A stretch of DNA of 64,000 nucleotides, taken from NCBI GenBank assembly GCA_036559465.1, contig DATBTC010000063.1, positions 1 to 64,000 of the forward strand, given 5' to 3'. This DNA comes from JAHFPN01 sp036559465. GTDB lineage: Bacteria; Pseudomonadota; Alphaproteobacteria; Rhizobiales; Xanthobacteraceae. The number at the start of each line of letters is the position of its first letter. Positions within the stretch are counted from its first letter, which is position 1. The notes beneath the pieces are model-generated. The model made no database searches. It had not been told where the DNA came from and saw only the letters and a list, made by a program, of their open reading frames with translations. Position numbers and translations under genes: made by a program. Of the stretch, positions 45,875 to 54,873 are shown piece after piece.

Positions 45875-48694
45875 ATGCTCGAGACCAGCCGCCGGCGCCG
45901 GCCCGAAGCCGCACACGCCGAAATCATCGATCTCAAAGCGACCCGTGCGCGGCTTGCGGCGCTGGCCCAGAAGCATGCCAACAACGAGCAGGAGCTGCGC
46001 GCCGCGGTCGCCGCGCAGCTGAAGCGCACCTATCTGGAGGGCCGCGCGACTGCCGAGAAGCTGCTTGTCGCCGATCGCTCCGGCCGTGCCTGCGCCGAGC
46101 GGCTGTCGCGGCTGATGGACGGCATCGTCGGCCTCGCCTTCGAGGTCGCGACCGGCGTCTATCGTTCGGCCAATCCCTCCTCGAGCGAGCGCATGGCGAT
46201 CGTCGCCATAGGCGGCTACGGCCGCGGCATGCTGGCGCCCGGCTCCGATATCGATCTCCTGTTCCTGCTCCCTTACAAACAGACCGCATGGGGCGAGAGC
46301 GTCGCCGAATCCGTGCTCTACGCGCTCTGGGACATGGGCCTCAAGGTCGGTCACGCGACGCGCTCGATCGACGAATGCATCCGTCAGGCCCGCGCCGACA
46401 TGACGATCAGGACGTCGCTGCTCGAGGCGCGCCACTTGTTCGGCGACCGCGCGCTGTTCGAGGAGTTCGATCGCCGCTTCGACAAGGAAATCGTGCAGGG
46501 CACCGCGCACGAGTTTGTCGCCGCCAAGCTCGCTGAGCGCGCCGAGCGGCACCGCCGCGCCGGCCAGTCGCGCTATCTGGTCGAGCCGAACGTCAAGGAC
46601 GGCAAAGGCGGGCTGCGCGATCTGCATACGCTGTTCTGGATCGCCAAATACGTCTATCGCGTGAAAACCGCCGATGAGCTCGTGGAAAAAGGCGTCTACT
46701 CGCGCGCTGAACTATCGCTATTCCGCCGCTGCGAGGAATTCCTATGGGCGGTGCGCTGCCATCTGCATTTTCTCGCCGGCCGCGCCGAGGAACGGCTCTC
46801 GTTCGAGGTGCAGCGCGATATGGCAATCCGGCTCGGCTACACCGAGCATCCGGGCCAGCAGGACGTCGAGCGCTTCATGAAGCACTACTTCCTCGTCGCC
46901 AAGGACGTCGGCGATCTCACCGCCATCGTCTGCGCCGAATTGGAGGAGCGTCACGTCAAGCCGGCCCAAGGCTTGACCCGCATGGTCGCGCGCCTGGTGC
47001 GCCCCAAGCGCCGGCCGATGAAGGACTATCCCGATTTCGTCGTCGAATACGACCGCATCAATATTTCCGATCCCGAGGCGTTCGCGCGCGATCCCGTGAA
47101 CCTGATCCGCATGTTCCACTTGGCAGAACGTCATGACCTCGACTTCAAGCCCGACGCGCTCCGCGTCGTCCGCCGCTCGCTGAAGCTGATCGACACGGAA
47201 CTGCGTGCCGACGAGACCGCTAACCGGCTGTTTCGCGAGATTCTGACCTCGAAAAACGCCCCCGAACAGGCGCTGCGCAAGATGAACGAAGCCGGCGTCT
47301 TGGGCCATTTCGTGCTCGACTTCGGCCGCGTCGTCGCGATGATGCAGTTCAACCTCTATCACCACTATACGGTCGACGAGCATCTGATTCGCTGCATCGG
47401 CGTACTGTCGGAGATCGAGCGCGGCACCAATCCCGAATACGGTCTGGCCAACGAGCTGATGGCCGGAATCATGAACCGCGATCTGCTCTATGTCGCGCTA
47501 TTCCTGCACGACATCGCCAAGGGTCGGCCCGAGGATCATTCGGTCGCGGGCGCCAAGGTCGCTCGCCGCTTCTGCCCGCGCCTCGGCCTCAGCGTGGCCG
47601 AGACCGAAACCGTCTCCTGGCTGGTCGAGCAGCATCTGGTCATGTCCACCATCGCCCAGTCGCGCGATCTGGCCGACCGCAAGACCATCGAGGACTTCGC
47701 CGCGGTCGTGCAGAATCTGGAACGTATGAAGCTCCTGCTGATCCTTACCACCGCCGACATCCGCGCCGTAGGCCCCGGTGTCTGGAACGGCTGGAAGGCG
47801 CAACTCCTACGCAATCTCTATTACGAGACCGAGCCGACGTTGACCGGCGGCTTCTCGGAAGTGAATCGCGCCCGCCGCGTCGAGTTCGCGCAAGCGGAAT
47901 TCAAGACCACGCTTTCCGGCTGGCAACCCGCCGAGATCGAGCGCTATGTCGCCCGCCACTATCCGCCTTACTGGTTGAAGGTGGATCTGGAGCGCAAGCT
48001 CGCGCACGCCGGGTTCCTTCGAAAGGCCGAGACCGAGGGCCGCCGGCTCGCCACCGCCGCCAAGATCGATGCTGCACGCGGCGTGACGGAGCTCACCATT
48101 CTGGCGCCCGACCACCCGCGTCTGCTTTCCATCATTGCAGGCGCCTGCGCCGCCGCCGGCGCCAATATCGTCGATGCGCAGATTTTCACCACCACCGACG
48201 GGCTCGCGCTCGATTCGATCTCGATCTCGCGCGAATTCGAGCTCGACGAGGATGAAGAGCGCCGCGCGCGGCGCATCGCCGAAAGCATCGAGCAGGCGCT
48301 TAAGGGCGAGCGGCGTCCGTCCGACGCAGTCGCCCGCCGCGCCAAGCCGCGCCACAGCGCGTTCTCGATCGAACCCGAGGTCAACATCAACAATGTCTGG
48401 TCGAACCGCCACACCGTGCTCGAGGTTTCGGGGCTCGACCGGCCCGGCCTTCTGCACGACCTCACGCACGCGATTTCGCGGCTCAATCTCAACATCGCCT
48501 CGGCGCATGTCGCGACCTTCGGCGAGCGCGCGGTTGACGTCTTCTATGTCACCGACCTGATGGGCGCCAAGATCATCTCGGCGCCGCGCCAGGCCACGAT
48601 CCGCCGCGCGCTGTTGGCGATCTTCGAGCGCAAGGAAGAAGAGGCGCCCCGGGCCAAGCCGGGCCGGCCGCCGGTGCCTGCCGTTTTGCGGTGA
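45875..48694 (+). CDS. glnD: [Protein-PII] uridylyltransferase/uridylyl-removing enzyme
   Basis: GlnD senses glutamine and modifies PII proteins, the top of the nitrogen control cascade. The 939-residue protein has a nucleotidyltransferase domain (GGYGRGMLAPGSDIDLLFLLP, with Asp125 and Asp127) and a GlnD helical domain. The HD hydrolase has HDIAKGRPEDHSVAGAK near 545. Two C-terminal ACT domains (about 735-805 and 845-920: VTELTILAPDHPRLLSIIAGACAAAGANIVDAQI and TVLEVSGLDRPGLLHDLTHAISRLNLNIASAHVATFGERAVDVFYV) bind glutamine. The ATG at 45875 gives the normal length. Confidence 0.97.
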   Translation: MLETSRRRRPEAAHAEIIDLKATRARLAALAQKHANNEQELRAAVAAQLKRTYLEGRATAEKLLVADRSGRACAERLSRLMDGIVGLAFEVATGVYRSANPSSSERMAIVAIGGYGRGMLAPGSDIDLLFLLPYKQTAWGESVAESVLYALWDMGLKVGHATRSIDECIRQARADMTIRTSLLEARHLFGDRALFEEFDRRFDKEIVQGTAHEFVAAKLAERAERHRRAGQSRYLVEPNVKDGKGGLRDLHTLFWIAKYVYRVKTADELVEKGVYSRAELSLFRRCEEFLWAVRCHLHFLAGRAEERLSFEVQRDMAIRLGYTEHPGQQDVERFMKHYFLVAKDVGDLTAIVCAELEERHVKPAQGLTRMVARLVRPKRRPMKDYPDFVVEYDRINISDPEAFARDPVNLIRMFHLAERHDLDFKPDALRVVRRSLKLIDTELRADETANRLFREILTSKNAPEQALRKMNEAGVLGHFVLDFGRVVAMMQFNLYHHYTVDEHLIRCIGVLSEIERGTNPEYGLANELMAGIMNRDLLYVALFLHDIAKGRPEDHSVAGAKVARRFCPRLGLSVAETETVSWLVEQHLVMSTIAQSRDLADRKTIEDFAAVVQNLERMKLLLILTTADIRAVGPGVWNGWKAQLLRNLYYETEPTLTGGFSEVNRARRVEFAQAEFKTTLSGWQPAEIERYVARHYPPYWLKVDLERKLAHAGFLRKAETEGRRLATAAKIDAARGVTELTILAPDHPRLLSIIAGACAAAGANIVDAQIFTTTDGLALDSISISREFELDEDEERRARRIAESIEQALKGERRPSDAVARRAKPRHSAFSIEPEVNINNVWSNRHTVLEVSGLDRPGLLHDLTHAISRLNLNIASAHVATFGERAVDVFYVTDLMGAKIISAPRQATIRRALLAIFERKEEEAPRAKPGRPPVPAVLR

Positions 48695-48804
48695 TTACGC
48701 AAGGCTCGGCTACCGCTTAACCGCCCCTTAAACCGCCGCTTTTAGGGTTCCTTAACCTCAGGGGCTGAGGCGAGCCGGCGCTGGGAGCCGGACCGGATAG
48801 AGGA

Positions 48805-50889
48805 ATGTTCGTCAGAAAGCGCAAGGCCCGCCGCGAGCCCGCGCTCGGCACCTTCGGCACGCTGTTCGATTTCGGCTTGCACACGCGCGATCGCATCGGC
48901 GCCGACGGCTCCGCCGCGCGCGAAGCACTGGCGCCGCGCAACGCGAACAAAAAGCCGCGCCGCAAGAAGTCCCGCCGGGGCGCCATTCGTCGACTTCTCT
49001 ATTGGAGCTTCGTGCTCGCACTCTGGGCCGGGCTCGCGTCCGCCGGTTACGTCGGTTATCAAGCCTCGCGGCTGCCGCCGCTCGCGACGCTCGTCGTGCC
49101 CATTCGCCCGCCGACCGTCTCTATCCTCGGCATCGACGGTAAAGTGATCGCGACCCGCGGCGAGATGGGCGGCGTTGCCGTCCCGTTGCGCGCGCTGCCG
49201 CCCTATCTGCCGCAGGCCGTCATCGCCATCGAGGACCGCCGCTTCTATTCCCACTTCGGCCTCGACCCGATCGGGCTCGCGCGCGCACTCTATGTGAACG
49301 TCACCTCCCGCGCCGTGCGCGAAGGCGGCTCGACGCTGACGCAGCAATTGGCCAAGAATCTGTTTCTGACGCAGGAGCGCACGGTCGCGCGCAAGGTGCA
49401 GGAACTGATTCTCGCGCTCTGGCTCGAGCGCGCCTATTCGAAGGACCAGATTCTCGAGCTTTATCTCAATCGCGTCTATTTCGGCTCGGGCGCCTACGGC
49501 GTCGAGCCGGCGGCGCAACGCTATTTCGGCAAGTCCGCGCGCGTCGTGACGCTTGCGGAAGCCGCGATGCTCGCGGGTCTTGTGAAGTCGCCCTCACGGC
49601 TCGCGCCCACGCGCAATCTCGCCGCAGCCCGCGAGCGCGCCGAGCTCGTGCTTGCCGCGCTGGTGAGCGAGAAGTTCATCTCCGACGCCATGGCGCGCAC
49701 CGCGCGCGGTCGCCAACCCGCGATCGTGCGGAGCAACGGCCTAGGTTCCATCGGCTATGTCGCCGACTGGGTGATGGACGCGCTCGACGACTATGTGGGC
49801 CCGCTCGAGAGCGACGTCACCGTGCAGACCACGATCGATCCAGTGCTCCAGGTCGCCGCCGAGAAGGCGCTTTCAGAGGAACTCGGGAAGCAGGGCGAAC
49901 GCTACGGAGTGACGCAGGGGGCGCTCGTCGCCATCGACCCGGATGGCCGCGTGCGCGCGCTGGTCGGTGGCCGCTCCTACGCGGAGAGCCAGTTCAACCG
50001 CGCCATCGCCGCCCATCGCCAGCCCGGTTCGGCCTTCAAACCGTTCGTTTATCTCACCGCGCTCGAACGCGGGCTGACGCCGGAGAGCGTGCGCGAGGAC
50101 GCGCCGGTCGACGTGCGCGGTTGGCGGCCGGAGAATTTCACTCGCGAATATTATGGTCCGGTGGCGCTTTCGACAGCCCTCGCCCATTCGCTGAACACCG
50201 TCGCCGTCAGGCTCACGCTTGAGCTCGGCCCCAGGAACGTTGCCGCCACGGCACTCCGGCTCGGCATTGCCTCCAAGCTCGATCCGGTTCCCTCGCTCGC
50301 GCTCGGCACCTCGGAAGTGACGCCACTAGAGCTCACCACTGCCTTCGCGCCATTTGCCAATGGCGGGATCGGCGTGATCCCGCACGTGATCGATCGCGTG
50401 CGCGGACCGGGTGGAAAAATTCTCTTCGCCCGCACCTCGAACAGCCTGGGCCGCGTGGTCATGCCGGCGCACGTGGCGATGATGAACCGCATGCTCGCCG
50501 AGACGCTTGCGACCGGCACCGCGCGCCGCGCGTCGCTGCCTGGCTGGACCGCGGCCGGGAAGACCGGAACGAGCCAGGATTTCCGCGACGCCTGGTTCGT
50601 AGGCTATACCGGCCGGCTCGTCGCCGGCGTGTGGCTCGGAAACGACGACGGCACGCCCACCAAGCGCGCGTCGGGCTCCAATTTGCCGGTCGAGATCTGG
50701 AGCCGCTTCATGCGCACTGCGCACCAGAACATGCCGGTCGTGGACCTGCCGGGCATCGGCGCCGGTACCTTGCCCGGCGCCCTTCCGCCCGCGGACGTGC
50801 CGGGGGCTCCCACGCCCACGCCGGAGCGCGAAAGCCCCGGCATGACGCTCGACCGTTGGCTGTTCGACAAGCTGTTCGGCCGCCGCTGA
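48805..50889 (+). CDS. Class A penicillin-binding protein (1A family)
   Basis: This bifunctional peptidoglycan synthase has 694 residues. A basic cytoplasmic segment and one membrane anchor (about 70-92) precede the GT51 glycosyltransferase, with catalytic Glu in IAIEDRRFYSHFGLD and GGSTLTQQLAKNLFLTQERT. The transpeptidase domain shows PGSAFKPFVYL (SxxK), AHSLNTVAV (SxN) and AAGKTGTSQDFRDAWFVGYT (KTG). The protein is shorter than E. coli PBP1A, lacking the large OB insertion. It sits alone after glnD. Confidence 0.93.
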   Translation: MFVRKRKARREPALGTFGTLFDFGLHTRDRIGADGSAAREALAPRNANKKPRRKKSRRGAIRRLLYWSFVLALWAGLASAGYVGYQASRLPPLATLVVPIRPPTVSILGIDGKVIATRGEMGGVAVPLRALPPYLPQAVIAIEDRRFYSHFGLDPIGLARALYVNVTSRAVREGGSTLTQQLAKNLFLTQERTVARKVQELILALWLERAYSKDQILELYLNRVYFGSGAYGVEPAAQRYFGKSARVVTLAEAAMLAGLVKSPSRLAPTRNLAAARERAELVLAALVSEKFISDAMARTARGRQPAIVRSNGLGSIGYVADWVMDALDDYVGPLESDVTVQTTIDPVLQVAAEKALSEELGKQGERYGVTQGALVAIDPDGRVRALVGGRSYAESQFNRAIAAHRQPGSAFKPFVYLTALERGLTPESVREDAPVDVRGWRPENFTREYYGPVALSTALAHSLNTVAVRLTLELGPRNVAATALRLGIASKLDPVPSLALGTSEVTPLELTTAFAPFANGGIGVIPHVIDRVRGPGGKILFARTSNSLGRVVMPAHVAMMNRMLAETLATGTARRASLPGWTAAGKTGTSQDFRDAWFVGYTGRLVAGVWLGNDDGTPTKRASGSNLPVEIWSRFMRTAHQNMPVVDLPGIGAGTLPGALPPADVPGAPTPTPERESPGMTLDRWLFDKLFGRR

Positions 50890-51666
50890 TCAGCTGGCGC
50901 CGAAGCGGTGCAGGCCGTTGCCGTGCGCCTTGAGCCAGGCTTCCGCGCGGCGCCATTCCGGAAAGAGCCGCTCCACCACCCGCCAGAAGCGGCGCGAATG
51001 ATTGAGCTCGACTCGGTGCGCTACTTCGTGCGCTGCCAAATAATCGAGCACATAGGGTGGCGCCAGCACGAGCCGCCAGGAGAACGAGAGCGAGCCTTCG
51101 AACGAGCACGAGCCCCAACGGCTCCCGGTGTCGCGCACGCCGATGCGGCCGATCTTGACCTCGAGCATGGCCGCGTAGCGGCGGCTCGCCTCGACGAGTT
51201 CGCGCCGCGCTTCCCGTTTTAGAAAATCCATGAGGCGGCGCCGCAGGTGCTCGGGCGGCCCAGTCACGCACAGGATTGCCTGCCCGTCGTTCTCCTCGGT
51301 CCAGACCGTGCCGCGCGCCTTTGGCCGATGCTCGATCGCATGCGAAATGCCGTGCAACGGGATCGAAGAGCCGGGTGCGAAAGGCACCGGCACCGGCAGG
51401 CGCGAAAGCCGCGCTGAGATCCACGCAGCATTGCGTTCGGCAAATGCCCGCGCCTCGCGCAGACTCCCGCGCCGGGGCATGGTCAGCACCGCCTGGCGGC
51501 TCGATTCCTTGACACGCAGATTGTAGTTGCGGGCGCGCGGATGGCGAACGATTTTTACTTCGACTGCCTCATCGGCGCACGAGACCAGGAACCGGTCGGA
51601 TGTCCCCGGTTGCGGCGCGGGCCGCAGGAACGGCAGGAGAAATTGCGCAGCGGTTTCGAATCGCAC
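50890..51666 (-). CDS. YgjP-like zinc metallohydrolase (DUF45)
   Basis: This roughly 258-residue soluble protein has the WLM/YgjP metal motif AHEVAHRVELNHSRRFWRVVERLFPEW (HExxH plus a downstream His) near the C-terminus. RWGSCSFEGSLSFSWRLVLAPPYVLDYLAAHE, the family signature, is just before it. The start is uncertain: no ATG lies between the upstream phaZ stop and the conserved region, and GTG 51666 is my best choice. Substrate unknown; related domains occur in DNA-protein crosslink proteases and nucleotidase-linked proteins. Confidence 0.8.
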   Translation of the reverse strand: MRFETAAQFLLPFLRPAPQPGTSDRFLVSCADEAVEVKIVRHPRARNYNLRVKESSRQAVLTMPRRGSLREARAFAERNAAWISARLSRLPVPVPFAPGSSIPLHGISHAIEHRPKARGTVWTEENDGQAILCVTGPPEHLRRRLMDFLKREARRELVEASRRYAAMLEVKIGRIGVRDTGSRWGSCSFEGSLSFSWRLVLAPPYVLDYLAAHEVAHRVELNHSRRFWRVVERLFPEWRRAEAWLKAHGNGLHRFGAS

Positions 51667-51704
51667 CGCCGGAGAAGAATCGAAACGCCTGATTCGGGCA
51701 AGCG

Positions 51705-53111
51705 CTAGCGCACTGCGGCGCGCCTGGGTTTGGCAAGTGCCGGAGCCGCGGCGGCAAAGGCGCGGTTGTTGGACAACATGAAGTCGGACATGCGCGGCGC
51801 GATTTCGGCGCGGAAACGCGAGCCGTTGAACACACCATAATGGCCGACGGTCGGCTGCAGGTAATGCGCCTTGCGCTCGGTCGGGATATTCACGCACAGC
51901 CGATGCGCTGCTTCGGTCTGGCCGACGCCGGAAATATCGTCGTTCTCGCCCTCGATCGTGAGCAGCGCGACGCGGCGGATCGCCGCCAGGTCCACCGGCC
52001 TGCCGCGGTGAGTCATCTCGCCCTTCGGCAATGCGTGGCGGACGAACACGGTATCCACCGTCTGCAGATAGAACTCGGCGGTGAGGTCCATGACGGCGAG
52101 ATACTCGTCGTAGAATTCGCGGTGCTTCTGCGCCGAGTCGCCGTCGCCGGCGACCAGGTGATTGAACATCTCCTTATGCGCGTCGAGATGGCGTTCAAAA
52201 TTCATTCCGACGAAGCCAGAGAGCTGCAGGAAACCCGGATAGACATCGCGCATGAAGCCCGGGTGCGGCCACGGCACCTTGGCGATGACGTGGGTCTTGA
52301 ACCACTCGATGCCGCGCTCGACCGCGAGCTTGTTAACCGCCGTGGGCTTCTCGCGGGTGTCGATCGGCCCGCCCATCAGCACCATGGAACTGGGAACGTA
52401 AGGATCGTCCTCGGCCTCCATGCGCGCGACTGCGGCCAACACCGGCACCGATGGCTGGCAGACGGCGACCACGTGGCAGTCGCCGCGCAGAAAATGCAGG
52501 ATGCTGATCACGTAGTCGATATAGTCGTCGAGGTCGAAACGGCCCTCGCTGACCGGCACCATGCGCGCATCGATCCATTCGGTGATGTAGACGTCGTGCT
52601 TGGGCAGGAACGCCTCGACTGTGCCGCGCAGCAGCGTCGGATAGTGTCCCGACATCGGCGCTACGATCAGCACGCGCGGTTGCGGCACCCGCGGCTTGTG
52701 CTCTAGCTTCCGCTCGAAATGCAGCAACCGGCAGAACGGCCGCTCCCACACGGTCTTGATATTGACCGGGACCCGCTCGCCGCCGACTAGAGTCGAGGAA
52801 ATTCCCCACTCGGGCTTGCCGTAGCGCCGCGTCGAGCGCTCGAACATCTCGGCGGCGGCCGCGATCTGTTTTCCGTACTGCGTGTGGGCGAGGGGATTGA
52901 TCGGATTCTTAAAGTAGAGCTTGGTCAAATCCGCGAACGCGCGCGACGGATTGAGCGCCGCCTGGCTCATTTCGTAGAACCAGTAGATCGGGGTCGTTAG
53001 ATAAGGAGCATCGACGGCCGCGCTCGAAGGCGCGCCGCCAAAAACCCCGATCCCTGCCGAATCCCAGCCGTTTTTCTGCTGCACCGCAGCAGAGTGTCGT
53101 TTTTTTGTCAT
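51705..53111 (-). CDS. phaZ: Intracellular poly(3-hydroxybutyrate) depolymerase
   Basis: PhaZ mobilises stored PHB granules. The 468-residue protein (from MTKKRHSAAV) contains TPIYWFYEMSQAALNPSRAFAD and RPFCRLLHFERK. The cysteine nucleophile is in VVAVCQPSVP (Cys218), as in Ralstonia PhaZa1-type enzymes. A likely acid is in GENDDISGVGQT and a histidine in VGHYGVFNGSRF. No signal peptide, consistent with a cytoplasmic granule enzyme. An in-frame start 11 codons upstream cannot be excluded. Confidence 0.93.
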   Translation of the reverse strand: MTKKRHSAAVQQKNGWDSAGIGVFGGAPSSAAVDAPYLTTPIYWFYEMSQAALNPSRAFADLTKLYFKNPINPLAHTQYGKQIAAAAEMFERSTRRYGKPEWGISSTLVGGERVPVNIKTVWERPFCRLLHFERKLEHKPRVPQPRVLIVAPMSGHYPTLLRGTVEAFLPKHDVYITEWIDARMVPVSEGRFDLDDYIDYVISILHFLRGDCHVVAVCQPSVPVLAAVARMEAEDDPYVPSSMVLMGGPIDTREKPTAVNKLAVERGIEWFKTHVIAKVPWPHPGFMRDVYPGFLQLSGFVGMNFERHLDAHKEMFNHLVAGDGDSAQKHREFYDEYLAVMDLTAEFYLQTVDTVFVRHALPKGEMTHRGRPVDLAAIRRVALLTIEGENDDISGVGQTEAAHRLCVNIPTERKAHYLQPTVGHYGVFNGSRFRAEIAPRMSDFMLSNNRAFAAAAPALAKPRRAAVR

Positions 53112-53154
53112 GGGGTCAATGGATTGCGAAAGCCCGCAGTGCAATGTCCAGCGC

Positions 53155-53967
53155 TTATTCGCCGACCTGGATAAGCGAGCCGGCGCGCCGCGCGGAGTTC
53201 AACAGCATGGTGAAAGCGACGGACGCGGCGGCGATCCAAAGCACGTTGAGTGCGAACGCCCAAACCATCAAGTCCGCGCGAAACGTCTGCTCGAGCATGA
53301 GCGCGCGCATGCCCTCGAACACGGAAGTCGGCGGTAAGGCCCAGGCGATCGGCTGCAGCCACGCGGGCAGCGTCGAGACCGGATAGTAGACACAAGTCAG
53401 CGGTAGAAAGATGAACATCAGACTCCACGTCAGCCCCTCAGCGCCGAGGCCGTTTCGCAGCACCAGCCCCGAACAGAACATTCCGACCGCCCAACTCGTC
53501 AGCAGCAGATTTGCGAAGAAGGCAGCGAGCGCGAAACCGAGACTCCAGAAGTTGAATCCAAAGAACAAGATCGCCAGGAACGTCACCGGAACGAGTCCGA
53601 TCGCCATGCGCACTGTGCCCATGACGATCAACTGCAGCACGAACTCGAGCGGTCTGAGCGGCGAGATCATCAGGTTCGGCATATTGCGCGACCACATCTC
53701 CTCGAGAAACGACATGGAGAAGCCGAGCTGGCCGCGAAACAGAATGTCCCACAACAGGAACGCTGCGAGGAACGTGCTCGCCGCTTGTGCCAGCACGCCC
53801 GCCTGCGGCGCGATGCCGATCTGCAGGAAGCCCCACATCGTCATCTGCACCGCCGGCCAGTAGACGATCTCCAAGAGCCGCGGCCAAGATGAACGCAGCA
53901 GATAAAAATGCCGCAGCACCATGGCGGCGACACGCCGCGGAGAGAAAGCAGGGGAGGTTGTGCTCAT
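53155..53967 (-). CDS. ABC-2 type transporter permease
   Basis: The 270-residue protein has six hydrophobic segments. These include VQMTMWGFLQIGIAP, ASTFLAAFLLWDILFRGQLGFSMSFLEEMWSRNM, MAIGLVPVTFLAILFFGFNFWSLGFALAAFF and LMFIFLPLTCVYYPVSTLPAWLQPIAW, the ABC-2 (NodJ/multidrug export) topology. It overlaps the upstream ATPase gene by four bases (ATGA). The exported substrate is unknown. Confidence 0.87.
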   Translation of the reverse strand: MSTTSPAFSPRRVAAMVLRHFYLLRSSWPRLLEIVYWPAVQMTMWGFLQIGIAPQAGVLAQAASTFLAAFLLWDILFRGQLGFSMSFLEEMWSRNMPNLMISPLRPLEFVLQLIVMGTVRMAIGLVPVTFLAILFFGFNFWSLGFALAAFFANLLLTSWAVGMFCSGLVLRNGLGAEGLTWSLMFIFLPLTCVYYPVSTLPAWLQPIAWALPPTSVFEGMRALMLEQTFRADLMVWAFALNVLWIAAASVAFTMLLNSARRAGSLIQVGE

Positions 53968-54746
53968 GACGCGGCCTCTTTCGCGGGCTCGTCCGCCGGC
54001 TGGCGCCGGTTGCGTGCGACATCGAGGAAGACTTCCTCGAGCGTGCTGCGGCCATAGCGCGCCAACAGGCCCTCGGGTGTGTCGTCATCGACGATCTGGC
54101 CGAGCTTCATCATGATGACGCGGTCGCACAGCCGCTCGACCTCGCTCATGTTGTGGGACGCCAGCAATATCGAAGCGCCGCGCCGCTCCCGATAGCGCTC
54201 AAGATGCGTTCGCACCCAGTCGGCCGTATCGGGATCGAGCGAGGCGGTCGGCTCGTCGAGGATCAGGATTTCCGGCTCGTTGATCAGCGCCTTGGCCAGC
54301 GCAACGCGCGTCTTTTGGCCGGCCGAGAGCTTTCCGGCCGGCCGGTCGATGAATTCGGTAAGCGCCAGGTCCGCGGCCAACCGCGCGATGCGCGCGGCCA
54401 CGTCCGCCACTTCATAGAGCATGGCGAACACCAAAAGATTCTGCCGCACAGTCAGCCGGTGCGGCAGGTCCACATAGGGGCTTTCCAGATTAATGCGATG
54501 GAGCACACGATAGGGCTCCTTCTCCATATCGGCGCCGAGCACCTTCACCCATCCCGCGGTCGGGGCGACGAGCCCCATCATCATGCCGATGGTCGTGGTC
54601 TTGCCGGCGCCGTTGCCGCCGAGCAGACCGGTCACCGAGCCCTGCGCCAGCGAAAACGAAATCCCCGCCACGGCGATTGTCTCGCCGTAGTGCTTGGTCA
54701 GCTGTTCGGCTTGAACAGCAGGGAGTGGATCGGCGGTCTTATTCAT
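53964..54746 (-). CDS. ABC transporter ATP-binding protein
   Basis: This 260-residue ATPase (from MNKTADPLPA) energises the ABC-2 permease. It has Walker A GGNGAGKTT, a signature-like LSAGQKTRVALAKALINEPEIL, Walker B ILDEPTASLD and the H-loop ASHNMSEVERLCDRVIMM. A start ten codons upstream (54776) is possible. Architecture resembles NodI/CcmA-type exporters. Confidence 0.9.
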   Translation of the reverse strand: MNKTADPLPAVQAEQLTKHYGETIAVAGISFSLAQGSVTGLLGGNGAGKTTTIGMMMGLVAPTAGWVKVLGADMEKEPYRVLHRINLESPYVDLPHRLTVRQNLLVFAMLYEVADVAARIARLAADLALTEFIDRPAGKLSAGQKTRVALAKALINEPEILILDEPTASLDPDTADWVRTHLERYRERRGASILLASHNMSEVERLCDRVIMMKLGQIVDDDTPEGLLARYGRSTLEEVFLDVARNRRQPADEPAKEAAS

Positions 54747-54873
54747 GGGGGCCGGAAGTCGCATGGCGAGGGGCAAAAACGCAAGCCAGTCGGTGCCGCG
54801 CCGCTTTAACCTAGGCCCGAGGCCGATCGCCGCGGCAGTTTCGCCGCGTACCGTCTGTGCGTAGATTGATGTT